A stretch of 64,000 nucleotides of DNA from Cyclotella cryptica (GCA_013187285.1 JABMIG010000080.1:349553-413552), one strand, 5' to 3'; shown: positions 1 through 12,186, counted from the first letter of the stretch. Made by a program: numbers and translations. The notes: generated by a model from the letters alone, not told the origin.

Positions 1-805
1 TACCAAAAGTCGTCCCTTCAAGATGCGATCATGGTGGTATTGCATCATCACAATCCGATAATGCCAAAATAATCATTTTGCTCATTGTTCATTGTCGGTC
101 ATTCTAATTGGCCTGATATTTGCATGGTGGTGGAAAGCAGTTCTGAAGCAGCCTGCATGCAGCGTGGGTGTGGTATCGTACCATTAAGGTGGTACCTTAC
201 CATACAAAAAAATTAGCAATGTGGCACAAATTAGTGAACAACCAACGGATATTTAAAATGTGTGCACGAAAACTGGCATTTTTGTTTATCAAAACCTTCA
301 TTCCCTAATATGTGTAGACCCGTATAGTATGATATTTTTAGTATTCATGTACGTATGTGAATATGCATACCCCATGATTATGTATATAACAATTTGAATG
401 CTTACAGGATGGTTGTTACGCGGCAGGCAAGAAAAGTGTGATTAAATGATATACAGACATAAATAAAAAATAAACTGACAAACATTAGCTTATATGCAGT
501 TATGTAGACATGTCTGACTTTGATATACAGCCATTAATATAAAATAATACTATCAAATTTCGTCGATTTATTTAAAAATAGTAAGTTTCCTAAAAATCAA
601 TATACTGTATATCTAGTAATTTCAATTTATATAACCCGTTTAAATGTATACAGACATTAATACAAATTATTGTTACATTTTAAGATTCGAAACATTTAAA
701 ATCTGGTTTGTGTTCTCCAAACGTCCATAAAATATATTATATAGGCCATTTTTTGGTGACCATTTTGCAGAACGTGACCAAAATCGACCATAAATATAAA
801 ATACC
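1..805 (+). mobile_element. right end of a non-autonomous TIR element, same family as 59989-63199
   Basis: This stretch matches about the last 560 bp of the element at 59989-63199 in the same orientation. Shared blocks are around 135-300 versus 62780-62890 and 727-805 versus 63121-63199. Both copies end in the same A/T-rich motif finishing AAAATACC. The left end lies outside the window, so length and target duplication cannot be checked; the predicted 8-bp duplication would be 806-813. No coding potential was seen. The coding relic of the next element starts immediately after, so this copy seems to have inserted into it. The 8-bp duplication of its relative suggests a hAT-like or MULE-like mobiliser. 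Confidence 0.75.
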
Positions 806-3545
806 CCACCAAACACTACGACACCAGAATTTGAGGATGATTCTGACTATTTCTCTGCAGAACATGAAGAGCTAGCAGTTCAATCATCCTTCCAGGGATC
901 CAACAATCCTGAGCTCACAGGAAGGAAATCAGAATTCTACAAAGAGGTCAATGAAAAATTGGAGTAGTTGGGTCAAGAAAACAACCCCGATTCCATTATT
1001 ACAGATGAGTATTTTGAAGTCATTCTCAAATTCATGCTATCTCTGGAAACTGCAAATGACAACTCAAGGATTACCATAATGAAGAACTATCCAAGCAAGA
1101 TAGCATACAAGTGGGTGAAGCACTATGACCTAAAGGTGGTTCAGAGCAGTCACATTTTAGACTACAAGCAGGTAGATGGGTCTCCTTTGGACTTATGCCA
1201 ACAAGTTGTCAAGTATAGCAACTTGTTTGATGTTATCCATGAAACTCATGAATTTCAGAGTGGCAATGATCACCCCAAGGCAAGAAACTCTACAAAAGAG
1301 TCACTACAAAATATGGAAACAGCATTCCCCGATGGGTATGTGAAATATCCCCAAAGTACTGTCCTGTTTGCATCAGAGGGAAGACAAGGAAAAAGGCAAA
1401 GGTGGGACATCAACCATGAATATCAGTGCACAAATCAATCTCATTGATTATCAGAGGCTGGATGGATTGTTACAGTATGTCCTAGTATACCAAGACCATG
1501 GAATCAAGGTGAGCTTCACCCTTTAAGGAATCACACTCATAATGCAGTGGCAGTGGAATTGATCAACATATTTTTTTGACCTCCTTCGATACTTTAAGCT
1601 GACATTAGAAAAGAATTCAATCATGGAGCTGGTAAATCGAGGCATGTAGTATTGGATGCTGAGATAAGCCAATGCTTTTTACCCTCAGATTGACAAATTA
1701 TTACGTGCTCTATTACAAAGCTTTGCACTGGGGTTGTTAGTGAAATAAAAAGATTGTGGCCTGGGACAATTTGGGTTACCATGAAGCCCCGGTACTCAGA
1801 ATCCAGTGGTGGTGTTGAGAGAAGAAATTGTACTGTTGAGAATAAAATCTCAAACTGGATGCTTGAAAATAAGTTGACCCATTGGGCGCAAGCTCTTCCA
1901 TATATTCAATGGCGTTGCAATACTCAAATTCATAGGGGCATCGGTAATTGGACTCCCTACCACTTCATGTTTAGGCAACATCCTCATGATGTCATCTCAA
2001 ACTTACCTATTGATCAGAAGCTGCTAAGCAAATTGGCAAAAGAGATGGATGTTTGCCATTCATTGGGTCTCCCAGACATTCCTTGGGAAGTGTGAATTTT
2101 GTTAGTTCCCTAGGTGCCGATGACAAATTTACAAATTCTTTGGAATGCCTGTCTCCGGAAGCAACTAAGACGACTGATGGGAACAACTCAAACATGGTGA
2201 ATCAAATGATGAGGATTAGCAACTGGGTAGTACCTTTTCAATCAGTTGGATTCAAGATGGATGTCACAGAACAAGTCATCAAAGTGCTATGAGAGAAAGC
2301 GATTGTGTGTCCTAAAGTGGGATCCTCTTATTTTGGATGGAAAGGTGTCGGTCTCCAGTGTGGGGTGTTCTATAGTAAACCACCACTACTTGATCTTTCT
2401 CTGGCATCTCAATTTCTTTCAATTGTGTCTTCAGCCAATCTCAACTCTACAGCAGAAGCTCCTCCCCACTTGAGGAAAAGTCCACCAGAAGAGCGTTCAG
2501 CAGACCACTGTGCATCAGTCTTTCAGTCACAGTGGGACAAGGTTGTTGAGAAGGCCACAAATACACATGATGAGAGTATTGCACAAGACAAACCAGAACC
2601 AGATGAGAGTGGTGGGGATTCTACTGAAGGGGATGTGAATAGAGAGGGCAGTGGTAATGATGATATATTATTTTGCAAGTCACATCTCCTTGGATCATCC
2701 AAGTCTGAAGCTGATTGCATTGATCATTGGTTATTATTCTACTGAAATGTGCAACTCCACCTGATACTGAAACCTTTAAGAAGGCACCTCTGCACGCTTG
2801 TTTTGCAATCATTGACAAGGAAAGTAAGTTGATTGATCCTTGGAGGAGGGTGATCATCAGAAAAGTTTGTAGAAAACTTGGGAAGTTTTTGATGAATTAG
2901 GTGAAAGTGTGTTGGATACTGTACCTTCAGAAGGCGAGAAGGGTGTCATAGATCAATGGGGAATGTGGTACAAGCATCCAAGTATGGGGGACTACAAAAA
3001 GGCAATGTTAGCAGATGAAGGAACAAAATTGAACATGGATGAAAAGGAAATTAAGCATTTGCAAGATTTGGCTTATGACTCCATGACTACTCAGGGGTGG
3101 ACAATGAAGGAGAAGGCGCAAGCCAACAGAAAGAATGGGAATTTTGCCATTGTATCAATTGTGCAGGTGCCGCTACATGATGTTGATACTACCAAGGCAG
3201 ATGGTAAAAACTTGACACTTGTTGTTGTTGAGCTTGTCCAAAAGAAGGACAAAAGTTGCCCAATGTATCGGTTAGCATGCAAAGCGGGAGTTTTTGATAC
3301 ATTGTACCATCCAAGTTACATTATGGTGATTCCTACATCTAATATAGTTTCTGGAATGGACTGGATTGCAAAAGATAAATGAAAGGGCAGCAGCAGCTTC
3401 CATGTCAATGGTAGGTGGACAGGGAAAACATCTAGGATGTGGGTGCAAAAGTCGTACTTGGCGTATGGGATGATGTGCATGTTTCAAAGCCGGGTTGAGA
3501 TGCAATTCAAAATGTCACAGGGTAATCAACAAGAACTGTGTGAAT
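806..3545 (+). mobile_element. fossil integrase-bearing element (KRBA2/Ginger or LTR-type integrase)
   Basis: This is a broken coding relic with roughly five or more breaks. The region around 968-2095 resembles the retroviral-type integrase core of KRBA2-like and Ginger-type proteins, with recognisable zinc-finger-like and catalytic-core stretches. The part at 1754-2095 is closest to the end of the core. Downstream, 2305-2745 is acidic and low in complexity. 2909-3382 is a globular domain I do not recognise, followed to about 3545 by a cysteine-rich, probably zinc-binding tail. No LTRs or TIRs could be assigned. Its upstream part is cut off by the repeat ending at 805. Whether it was an LTR retroelement or a Ginger-type cut-and-paste element cannot be decided here. 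Confidence 0.7.
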
Positions 3546-3628
3546 AAGGACTAGAACATTTTTTAACTTAATATATTGTTTTCTCTTTTTTGATAGTGTT
3601 CTTGCAGTGTTGGTGAAATAAGTGTACA

Positions 3629-3650
3629 AATGTGTTAGGCCAAAAGTTTG
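3629..3650 (+). repeat. orphan terminus like that of the 32976-33983 element
   Basis: A block of about 20 bp (ATGTGTTAGGCCAAAAG plus flank) matches the left terminus of the palindromic element at 32976 with about two differences. No inverted partner was found downstream to 5 kb, so this is a solo or truncated end, or a chance match. Confidence 0.4.
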
Positions 3651-4014
3651 ATATTTGGTCCTCCTATGAAAGTGGTAAGTGTCCTGTGAATACAGATGCA
3701 ATCTAGCTGAACACACGTCATCAGACGACTAAATGCAACAACCTCCCTAGAACATCACCTGATCTGAGTCTACATCTGCAAAGGGTGTTCTGAGGGAGGT
3801 TGCTACAAGCAGAGATCTTCAACAGCCGCAGCTGAATGCTAATTAAACTAGTGTGTAAGTTACATAAAAATTTCTTCGTCATTCAATTGAACAGTCAGAG
3901 GTTGAAGCGGTAACAATAACATGGTAGTGAAACAACTTACAACAATGCCAACGTGAAAATATTGCAATGATCAAAAAACAATAAAAAGATACAAAACAAC
4001 AGCAAGCGTTATAA
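3651..4014. other. no gene seen
   Basis: A/T-rich intergenic DNA with scattered stops in all frames. Nothing recognisable apart from the start of the minisatellite that follows. Confidence 0.5.
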
Positions 4015-4560
4015 TTGTTTGGAGGGATGTGATCGATTGTAAGGGTGAGATTGGTCAAATGGGGTGGGATACATCAATCATAGGGGTGTGATTGATTGGA
4101 ATGCAATCGATTGGCGGGGTTCAATCAATCATAACAGGGTGATTGATTGTAAGGGTGTGTTTGGAAGGGTGTGATCGATCGTAAGGCTGAGATTGGTCAA
4201 CTGGGTCAAATCAACCTGCTGGGATCCAATTGTAGGGGTGCAATCTATCGTATGGGTGCAATCAATCAAAAAATGATGGATCTTATCAGTGCAATCGATC
4301 GTAAGAGTGAGGTTGGTGAAATGGAATGGGATCAATTGGCTGCAAAGAATCGCAGGGGTACAATCAATCGTAGGGGTGCGATTGATCAGAAAATGATCGA
4401 TTGTATCAGTGGGATCAATTGGTAGAGTGGGATCAATTGGTAGAGTGGGGTTGGTCAAATGGGATGGGAGCAATCGGCTGCGATTGATTGCAGGGGTGTG
4501 CTCAATCACATGACATGCAATTGATCGTAGGGGTGCGCTTGATCACAATCAATGGAGATA
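4015..4560. repeat. imperfect minisatellite built on ATCGATTG/AGGGGTG units
   Basis: About 20 imperfect units of roughly 25-30 bp. Each has a GATTGATC or ATCGAT(T/C)G block followed by a (T)AGGGGTG(T/C)G block. All lie in the same orientation. Open frames across it are repeat-encoded (for example alternating ID-rich peptides) and not credible genes. Confidence 0.85.
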
Positions 4561-4737
4561 AATGGTGTGTGATTGGCCGAATTGGGTGAAAAGGGTGTGA
4601 TTAGACAAATGATGTGGAGCTTTTTATGGAAGGATATGGAGTTTTCATGTATAAGAATGGAAGTAAAAAAATCAACTTGTCTCTTGTCTGATGTTGGGCA
4701 ACAAGGTATATGTAAGATTCCTTGGACACAGTACCAT

Positions 4738-5013
4738 AGCCACCTTCGTAGCACCAGTACCGATTCCGGCACCAGTGCCAGAACGGGGACTAGTGCTGAA
4801 ACGGGGGTCAAGGTGGTTCAAGGGTCATTGTCCAGTGCTGCAACTGGGCACCCATTGCCAGCACTGGGCTTTTGGCATGACCCATTCCTGCACTGGGCAT
4901 TGCTTTTGGCCCCAGTGCTGGCACTGGGATAAATTCGCCCAGTGCCAGCACTGGGACTTTGACACATCCCAGTGCCGGAACTGGGACGGTGACAGGTTGT
5001 GTCCCAATACATC
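4738..5013. repeat. decayed relative of the palindromic element at 61328-62101
   Basis: The order and spacing of motifs follow the right third of the 61328-62101 element: a GCACTAGTGCC-like block, GAACGGGGACTAGTGCT, a TCAAGGTGG block, and then several CCCAGTGC-N-GCACTGGG palindromes. It ends in a degraded version of the same right terminus (GGGACGGTG then TCCCAATA). The left terminus is missing or too diverged. The palindromes here are less perfect than in the intact copy, which suggests greater age. Confidence 0.75.
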
Positions 5014-5299
5014 CAAATTGTTGCCGAGAGTCTTCCGATGTCACCAAAACTGACCGCAAATTTTGGCCAAATGGTTAGCACAGCAAAGCAAGATGAGTGA
5101 CATGGTGGGAGGCTCAGTACAGTACCGAAATATTACCTGATTAGACCCATTTTCCTTTCAAAATTACAACAATGGGGACTCTATATGTCTCATATGTGAG
5201 GTGGCACGTGCAGGCTTCTACAAAACTTTCTCCCTTTGGAGAAGTTTCACCATGCACATGCCTCCATCTTTGCACCACTCCAACCAGCTGGACCAGCAT

Positions 5300-5730
5300 T
5301 GGCACAATATGAGTTCAGAGCTTAGCAGCCATTGCACAAACTGAAACACCATCTCCTATAGCTTTACAGCCATTGCACAAGCTGGATGAGCTCAACAGCC
5401 ATCACATATGAGCTGGATGAGATCAACAGCCATCTCCCCTAGCTCAACAAGATTGAAAGCTATCATACAATCTTTTTGACAGCCATCTCGTGTAACTCAT
5501 CAGACTTGCTGTAGCTTGTCAAGATCAATAGCCCTCTCACAAGCTTGACAGCCTTTGCCGTAGCTCAACAGACATCACCATAGCTTGACAAGCTTGATGG
5601 CCATTGCCATAGCTTGACAAGCTTGACAGCCACCACAGCTGAACATTTTTGTCACACAAGCTTAACAGCTTTTTTGCGCATGCTTGATAGCCATCGCAAA
5701 AGCTTGACAGGAATTTCAGAAGCCAGACTG
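5300..5730. repeat. minisatellite of AGCTTGACAGCCAT-type units
   Basis: Degenerate tandem units of about 22-30 bp built around AGCTTGACAGCCAT and AGCTCAACAGCCAT. About 15 units are present. The short open frame at 5614-5817 is made of these units and is not a gene. Confidence 0.8.
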
Positions 5731-6329
5731 CTTTTGCTCAAACTCCACACGAGTACAGCATCACAAGCGGATATTGAAATCTGTTGGGTGGCGAGAGGTG
5801 AGGTTGCAACTGTTTAATACTATTGACAACTATTCTTACTGTGTACATCATCAATTGTTTTCTCAAATCATTTCTGTCAACTGTTGTCTTTTCATCTTCG
5901 ATGCAAAGTTTAAATTATACCGTTGTAAAGTGTTGTCAGCCTTAAAGCATTAAAGCCTTAGTCGCTAGCACTTGACTTCCTAATTGCTTCATTAGTTCAA
6001 AAATTATCTCCCTGCACGTGACCTGCCCTTTGCTGGTGTTGATCCCAAATTAGGTCCTATCTGAGCTAAGTTACATAATTTCTTTGTTATCTGTTTTCTT
6101 GAAGCAATGTGGTCACTCGGTTGCTCATGCTGCTCCCTGGATGCAGTTCAGCAATAATTCACCATGAAAGTCATGCAGGGGATACCTTGTAGACAAGATG
6201 TCATCTAAGATGTCAATTGTCTGAACAAAGTATGCGTTTTTGCTTGGATGCTCTTGCCCAAACCACATTCGCGTCCAGCAAGTGCAATGGAGTCAGTCTA
6301 TTTCATCCTTTAGACATGGAACTTGATGG

Positions 6330-6450
6330 CACTATTCAGAACTAGATGGCACTACTTGGAGCTAGATGGCACTAGAGTTCGCACAGTATGGCAATAGTTT
6401 GACTTTATGGCACTAGAACCATCCTTAAGTGGCACTGATAGGCACTAGTG
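6330..6450. repeat. ATGGCACTA tandem repeat
   Basis: About six units of 18-26 bp containing CTAGATGGCACTA or a close variant. Short local minisatellite. Confidence 0.7.
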
Positions 6451-6580
6451 GCACTAGTTTTTTGTGGGTTTGACCTCGTAGCTAGATTGGCATCAAAATT
6501 TTTGAATCGCCAAATTAAGTCACATTACTTGAGGTAGAGAGGTATGTCTCAGAAAGTGTCCCATTGTTTCAATATATATA

Positions 6581-7168
6581 TGTTGGATCCCATTAGGGCA
6601 CCGTCCCAGTTCTAGAACTGGACGAAAAAATTCATCCAGTTCTAGAACTGGATGTTTTTCTCCCCGTTGTGGCACCGTGCCTGAATGGGGCGCCAAGTTC
6701 TAGAACTGGACGTCCCAGTTCTAGAACTGAGATCGCAATAAAATTCCAGTTCTAGAACTGGGAACCCAGTTCTAGAACTGGGAACCCTGTTCTAGAACTG
6801 GGAGTTTTGATCAAACCCCCATTGTGGCACCGGTCCCATTGGGGCACCAGGTGCCCTAATGGGGTGATGAAGATGTCCCCATTTTGGCACTACTACTGTA
6901 CGTAGTTGGGATACTGGCTGCACCCGTACAATAGAGGGTATGGTACACAAAAATCACGCAAGCGCGTCAAATTCTTTCGATGACGTGGTAACCTAATAAT
7001 GCACCTCGAAAAATTTGACATAGTAATTATCCCTACCTCAGTCAGATTTGATCCCCGTTGGGGCACCAGCAAACGATTTCAAGGTGAAGTGCCTAGAACT
7101 GGACGATTTTTTTACGCATTTTTTCATCGAGTTCTAGAACTGGGACGGTGCCCTATTGGGATCCAACA
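6581..7168. mobile_element. non-autonomous palindrome-dense TIR element (element 1)
   Basis: The ends are inverted repeats of about 41 bp with one mismatch: 6581-6621 and the reverse complement of 7128-7168. They begin TGTTGGATCCCA and run into GGCACCGTCCCAGT. The flanks are TATA on the left (6577-6580) and TATC then a TA array on the right, close to a 4-bp duplication. The interior holds about eight copies of the palindrome CCAGTTCTAGAACTGG, one in each terminus. No protein is encoded; the open frame across the right end is made of the TA array. The outer 25 bp are clearly related to the element at 61328, but the palindrome core differs. Confidence 0.85.
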
Positions 7169-7170
7169 TA

Positions 7171-7172
<2 letters not shown>

Positions 7173-7250
<78 letters not shown>
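7173..7250. repeat. (TA)n microsatellite
   Basis: Nearly pure TA array directly following element 1. A shorter TA run also sits left of that element, so element 1 probably inserted into a TA array. Confidence 0.95.
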
Positions 7251-7253
<3 letters not shown>

Positions 7254-7914
7254 GTATTATCTAGAGGTACACACATTGTTGAAAAATGAAACTTCCATTC
7301 AATTTTAATGAAATCCAGTATCTTGCAGCAAATGTTGCTCATCCACCTGTTTCTCCCATCATCAATTCAGAGGTGTTCTTCAAAGACATTTGTGCATACT
7401 TTCCTTCAGTAATGCTCCTTCCTACAATATTGCTTACAAACTTCCCTATTTTGATGTATTGACAAATGTATACTTGCAAAGCTATTGCAATAATAACATT
7501 ATCACCAAGATTGCATCAATGTCTTGGTGAACGTAATCTAAAGCACAGGCCTGTTGCATTATGTCAAATAAAGAGAGGGATAGCCAGAAAGACAGGCAAC
7601 TTTGCGATGCGGAAGTTTTCGGCAAAATAAACCGACAACAAGTGACATCGTCACCAATTATTTGACTCAAGTGACTACATGTCATGGCCTCTGACAACTC
7701 TGATAACCGTTGGAGATGACATTTCAATATTGGCAAACCCTACAACCTTTTGAGAAGACATGTTGATGACCTTGGTGAAGGTCTTGTGATGATCCTTGTT
7801 ATGACACGTGACTACCTTGTGGATACCCTTCAAGACTTCACTCATGACCCTTGTGCCGACATTGACAACCTTGCGCAAATAACTGCCAAATGTGTAGAGA
7901 GGCTTGCTTGTGCA
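7251..7914. other. no gene seen; 3' flank of the TCAIM-like gene
   Basis: No convincing reading frame. Short frames on both strands overlap each other and lack any recognisable domain. Part of it is presumably the 3' untranslated region of the minus-strand gene that ends at 7915. Confidence 0.5.
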
Positions 7915-9522
7915 TCACGAACAATTCCACGGGATAATAATGGATCCATCATCTCCAATATGGCATGGCTGACCTCGCCCCGTTATCGCAAGATTATTTC
8001 CTGCCAATAAACTTCGTAGAGTTTCTTTCTCAAAGTCATCTTTTGACAACAGTTGCATTAGACAGGCCGACATTTGATGATAGGATACGAACGAACCAAC
8101 CTTCTTGACACTTTGTACACCAAGCTCATAAACAACCCTATCCCTAACTTGATTGCATTCGAATTTGTCACGTGACTCCTTACGAATGAACTCATTAGAT
8201 CTGGAGGCAAAAATATTAAGTGCCCTAAGTATATCATTGACGTGTGCCCCTGTTCCCGCTTCAACATTTCCGTCTTTACGCACTTTACAACGTCGACATG
8301 CTTGTTCTGATTCAATCACAAGACTTGCATTGTTTGGTGACATTGCCAATGCTTTTGTTTCCTCGGTCTTGGAAGGGTAGTCCAGAGATATAGATGCCAG
8401 TCTTTCCATAAATCTATGATACTCTTCGTTCTCACAAGAGTGCCCCTTTATGATTTTAACATTCAAGAATTTTTCAACCACTGAGAGATTCTGTGTCAAA
8501 GCTTCTCTGTTCTGCATCAATAGACACATTCTTTCTTCGGTGACAGTTTGTAGCGTGGTCAACCATTGTAGAGGTGTGGCTGCCGGGTTCAATCGGAGCA
8601 CGCCCCCGTACAAATCCAATTTTGATGAATACTCGTCACTGCTGAGCACGAGACGTAATGGATAGAATGATTTCGTTCGCAATTTCGACTTGTGCTCGTC
8701 GTAAAGTGCAGTTAACCGTGACAGACATACCGCCAAGGATGCTGATGACCAACCTAGGCCAGTCCCATCAATTGCAGAGAATCGAAAGGCTCGTCTAGCT
8801 ACGAGTGCAGCTGCTGAAGCATTGATTCTATTCATCTTTCTTTCTTTAATGTGGTTTGTGTCCATGTTTTGCAAGAAATAGATGAGATTACGGTCTTGAC
8901 GAGTTCGCGATGTGGTTTGTTTGTATTGATATCTTTCCAAGAACCCAGCATTCCATATCAGATGATCCACTGGGTTACCATAATTGCCGGTGTTGGATGA
9001 TGATCTGTTAAAAGAATCACCAATAGGCCCATTTAGATGTGTTTCTTCGTTAATGTCCACTACCTCCGGTGGAGGAGGAAAGTTGATGATAGATGACATT
9101 GATGTGAGGATTTTACACGGGCTCGAGTTCAATTGTATGGAGGACTTGATCAACTTGCCGTCCTTGGTTTCAATAGAATATGGATAGGATGTATACTTGA
9201 ACGGTATAGATTTTGTATCTGAACATGTTGCCAAGCTGTCGATTTGATGGAGATCTGTGAAGTCTACTACTAGAGCAGTGCATCAAAAGCAGGGCAAAGA
9301 TCTCAACAGCGTCACGCACCTCGATTGTCGTCCCTGCGCCACAAACTCCACAAAATCTAGGTCCCCCAATCGATCTGACAGAACCTGAACCAACGTGGCC
9401 TGCTCCTTCCTGACTTGATTGGATTGAGTGCGGAATCGATCGGGGTGAACTCTGAGTAAGAAGGCTCTTCGCAGCCGTGAGATGTAGATTGATCGGCTGA
9501 TTTTGGTTGCTGTGCTGCTCAT
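7915..9522 (-). CDS. TCAIM-like protein (DUF4460/DUF4461), two exons
   Basis: Model: complement(join(7915..9235, 9320..9522)), 507 residues. The intron at 9236-9319 (84 bp) has a GTGCGT donor and a CAG acceptor and keeps the frame. The first ATG in the conserved frame is at 9522; the frame is open further upstream but without an ATG. Exon 1 encodes a J-domain-like segment with an HPD motif at residues 26-28, as in DUF4460. Residues about 258-340 hold the DUF4461 signature (LVLSSDEYSS, then LNPAATPLQWL). The last 20 residues (GRGQPCHIGDDGSIIIPW) match the DUF4461 end. In animals this family is mitochondrial (T-cell activation inhibitor, mitochondrial); its molecular role is poorly known. No clear presequence was judged here. 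It diverges from TOP6B with 247 bp between the two ATGs. Host gene, apparently whole. Confidence 0.85.
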
Positions 9523-9769
9523 TTCGAATATAATGTAGTGCGAATGCACAAGAGATGCTTGCGGATCAGGCGCTAACTTTTTCCCCGTCAATTCTATTCT
9601 TGGCTGTTGCTGTCAGTGGGGCGTGTATCTGCAGCTATCTGCAGCTAGTCTGCAGCTATCTGCAGACTACTGCTATTATTGTATTGTACAATGGTCACAA
9701 TCTGACACCATCTGTCACAATTCCTCCACGTACTGGAAATGTTGTGTAAGGTACATTGACGAAGCAAGC
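9523..9769. promoter_or_regulatory. shared upstream region of two divergent host genes
   Basis: The 247 bp between the two divergent start codons must hold both promoters. It contains four CTGCAG palindromes within about 40 bp (about 9628-9666), spaced roughly 10-11 bp apart, in the repeat CTGCAGCTAT. This could be a regulator-binding cluster or a simple tandem repeat. No obvious TATA box was assigned. Confidence 0.55.
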
Positions 9770-12186
9770 ATGGCTCGCAAATCATCGTCGGGTAATCATG
9801 GCGGAGAAGTCCAACAATCCAAGTCTCCCGCGGAATTCTTCGCGGAGAACCAGAGCATCGCGGGGTTCGACAACCCAGGCAAATCTCTGTACACCACTCT
9901 TCGAGAGCTCGTGGAGAATTCGCTGGACGCGTGCGAGAGCGTCGACGTGCTGCCCGACGTTAGCGTGAGGATCGAGGAGATGACGGAGGCCATGTTCAAC
10001 TCGCTGCGCGGCGTCCCGGACGACTCCAGAGAGAGTGTGGGCGGCAGTTCGGCGAAGAAGGGCCATCAGCGCGAGCGCCGGGACGACGAGGGCGGCAACG
10101 ACATCGATGCCGATGGGCCCGGCGACGGGGCCGCCGGCAAGACCAAGGCGACGCCCAAGCGCGCCAAATCCGACGCCTACTTCCAAATCACCGTGCGAGA
10201 CAACGGATGCGGCATGGCCCACTCCGCCATTCCCGACCTGCTGGGCAGGGTCTTGTCTGGGTCCAAGTACGGCGTGCGGCAGACTCGTGGAAAGTTCGGG
10301 CTGGGGGCCAAGATGGCTCTCATATGGAGCAAGAAGAGCACCGGTGTGCCCATCACCGTACGGACCAGTCACGTCGCCGGCCCCCTGCTGGATCACCGTG
10401 GGGAGAGGACCGTGGGACCCACCGTTAGTCACTGTGTTTTGGACATTGGTGAGTTCTTGATTCGTGCGCACTGAGGGGTAAGGATCATTATTTCACTCTC
10501 TCCTGTTTCATCCTTTGCAACATGCTGCTTGTGCTTGCAGATATTTACAAAAACTGCCCCCGCGTCATATCGCACACACAACAACCAAACACATCATCCT
10601 TCATCGGGACTGAGATACAGGTCCTAGTCGCTGGAAATTGGACCACCTACAAGTCACGTGTCGTCCAATACTTGCACCAACTTGCAATCATTACTCCGTA
10701 CGCAAGATTCGAAATGATCTATGTCAATAGGACAGACCAAAAGAAGGGAATGAATCTAAGGTTTGAAAGGAGGAGCGAGCAAATGCCCGCTAGGGCGAGG
10801 GAGGTTATGTACCATCCCAGTAGTGTGAGTCACATTGTGTTTTCAGGATTGCATCAATGGGTTTGCAATCGTCATTCATGCTTTCGTCGCAATACCAACC
10901 TCTCGACGCATGCTTACCACACTCATCCCTCAAGGTAAACAACATCATTATCCAACAACTCCTAGAAAGAACCAAAGCCAAAACACTCAACAAATTCCTC
11001 ACCACTGATCTCAGTGGCATAACTCCCACCATTGCCAAACGTCTCATTGAACGTTTAGGCGATGCCTACAATGAGGATATGAATCCCAGTGATTTGGATG
11101 ATAAGCTCATTACGAGATTGGTGCAATTGCTGAGGAGTGCAGACGATTTGTTCAAGAGTCCGGATGGAGGGTGTTTGTCGCCGCTGGGAGAGTACAATTT
11201 GAATCTTGGGATACAAAAGGTGTGTGTGCGTGCGTGCGTGCATGTGATTTTTTTCCTGGACGATCAATATATGGTGAAAGGGATTCCGATACCTGTTGCT
11301 AATTTTATGGTTTTCGTACAAGGTCGTTGAACCTGACGTAATCGCCACCGCAAGAGACAAGCCAGGAGCGTACGACGGGCACCCATTCATTGTAGAAGCA
11401 GCCGTATCGCTAGGAGGGAAAGATGCCAAGGAAGGCATCACAGTCGTACGATTTGCAAATCGCATCCCATTACTCTTTGAAGGAGGTGCTGATGTTGCAA
11501 CACGGGTTGCGAATAGCAAAATCAAATGGTCCAGTTATAAGATTGATCACAAACGCGACAAAATCGGAGTTTTCGTTTCGATTGTATCGACCAAGATCCC
11601 TTTCAAAGGAACAGGCAAAGAATATATCGGAGACGACATTATCGAAATTCAACAAAGCGTGAAACGTGCCATTCAAAACTGCTGCTCCCAACTTCGAGTT
11701 CATTTAGCAAAAAGAAATGCATTGCGTGATGTCAAGGAACGCAAGTCGCGATTGCTGAAATACATCCCCGATGTCAGTCGATCTTTGTTTGGTATTTTGG
11801 AGGGCATGCGCAAACGAAGACTCGAGGAGGAATCAGGTATTGACCGAGATGCATCACCTCGCAAGAGACAGGCAGGCGTGAGTCCCTTGAAGCGGCTCAA
11901 GAGCAACGAGCAACACATATCGTCTATATTAGAGAGCATTTCCAATGGAGAAGTAACGGAAGACAGTATAAAACAACATTTGGTGGAAGCAGTCGAAGAA
12001 AATGCCCATGCTGGACTCGACGATGACGACGGCGAGAACGTGAATGGGGGAAAATCGAGCAAGTCGAAGACTTCGAGCGATGAGGGTGATAGGCAGCCAT
12101 TATATCTCGTTCCGATATATGATTCGCCAAAAGATGTGCAAAATGTAATTCATCACCCCTTGTTTGATTTCTTTCCAATGAATTGA
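9770..12186 (+). CDS. TOP6B: DNA topoisomerase VI subunit B, four exons
   Basis: Model: join(9770..10448, 10541..10824, 10935..11219, 11323..12186), 703 residues, in frame throughout. The three introns of 92, 110 and 103 bp are all GT-AG. This is the ATPase subunit of the type IIB topoisomerase that pairs with a Spo11/TOP6A subunit; in plants it supports endoreduplication. The GHKL (Bergerat) ATPase fold shows an N box with N50 (ELVENSLDACE), a DNGCG box at 144-148 and the G2 box GKFGLGAK at 174-181. The transducer domain has KIPFKGTGKEYIGD (507-520), which carries the switch lysine. An acidic, Gly-rich insert at residues about 82-135 splits the ATPase domain, and the tail after about 600 is charged. 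Length is near that of plant homologues (about 670). Exon 1 is far richer in G+C than the rest. The frame contains every expected motif and looks functional. Confidence 0.95.

Noticed and set aside
4171-5081. Several 80-120 codon frames
   Set aside because: Encoded by the minisatellite and by the CCCAGTGC palindromes; the periodic peptides are repeat artefacts.
6999-7289. 96-codon frame with an Ile-Tyr repeat
   Set aside because: Encoded by the TA array and the end of element 1.
9782-10471. 229-codon minus-strand open frame and 141-codon plus frame inside TOP6B exon 1
   Set aside because: They are shadows of the G+C-rich TOP6B exon, whose own frame carries all ATPase motifs.
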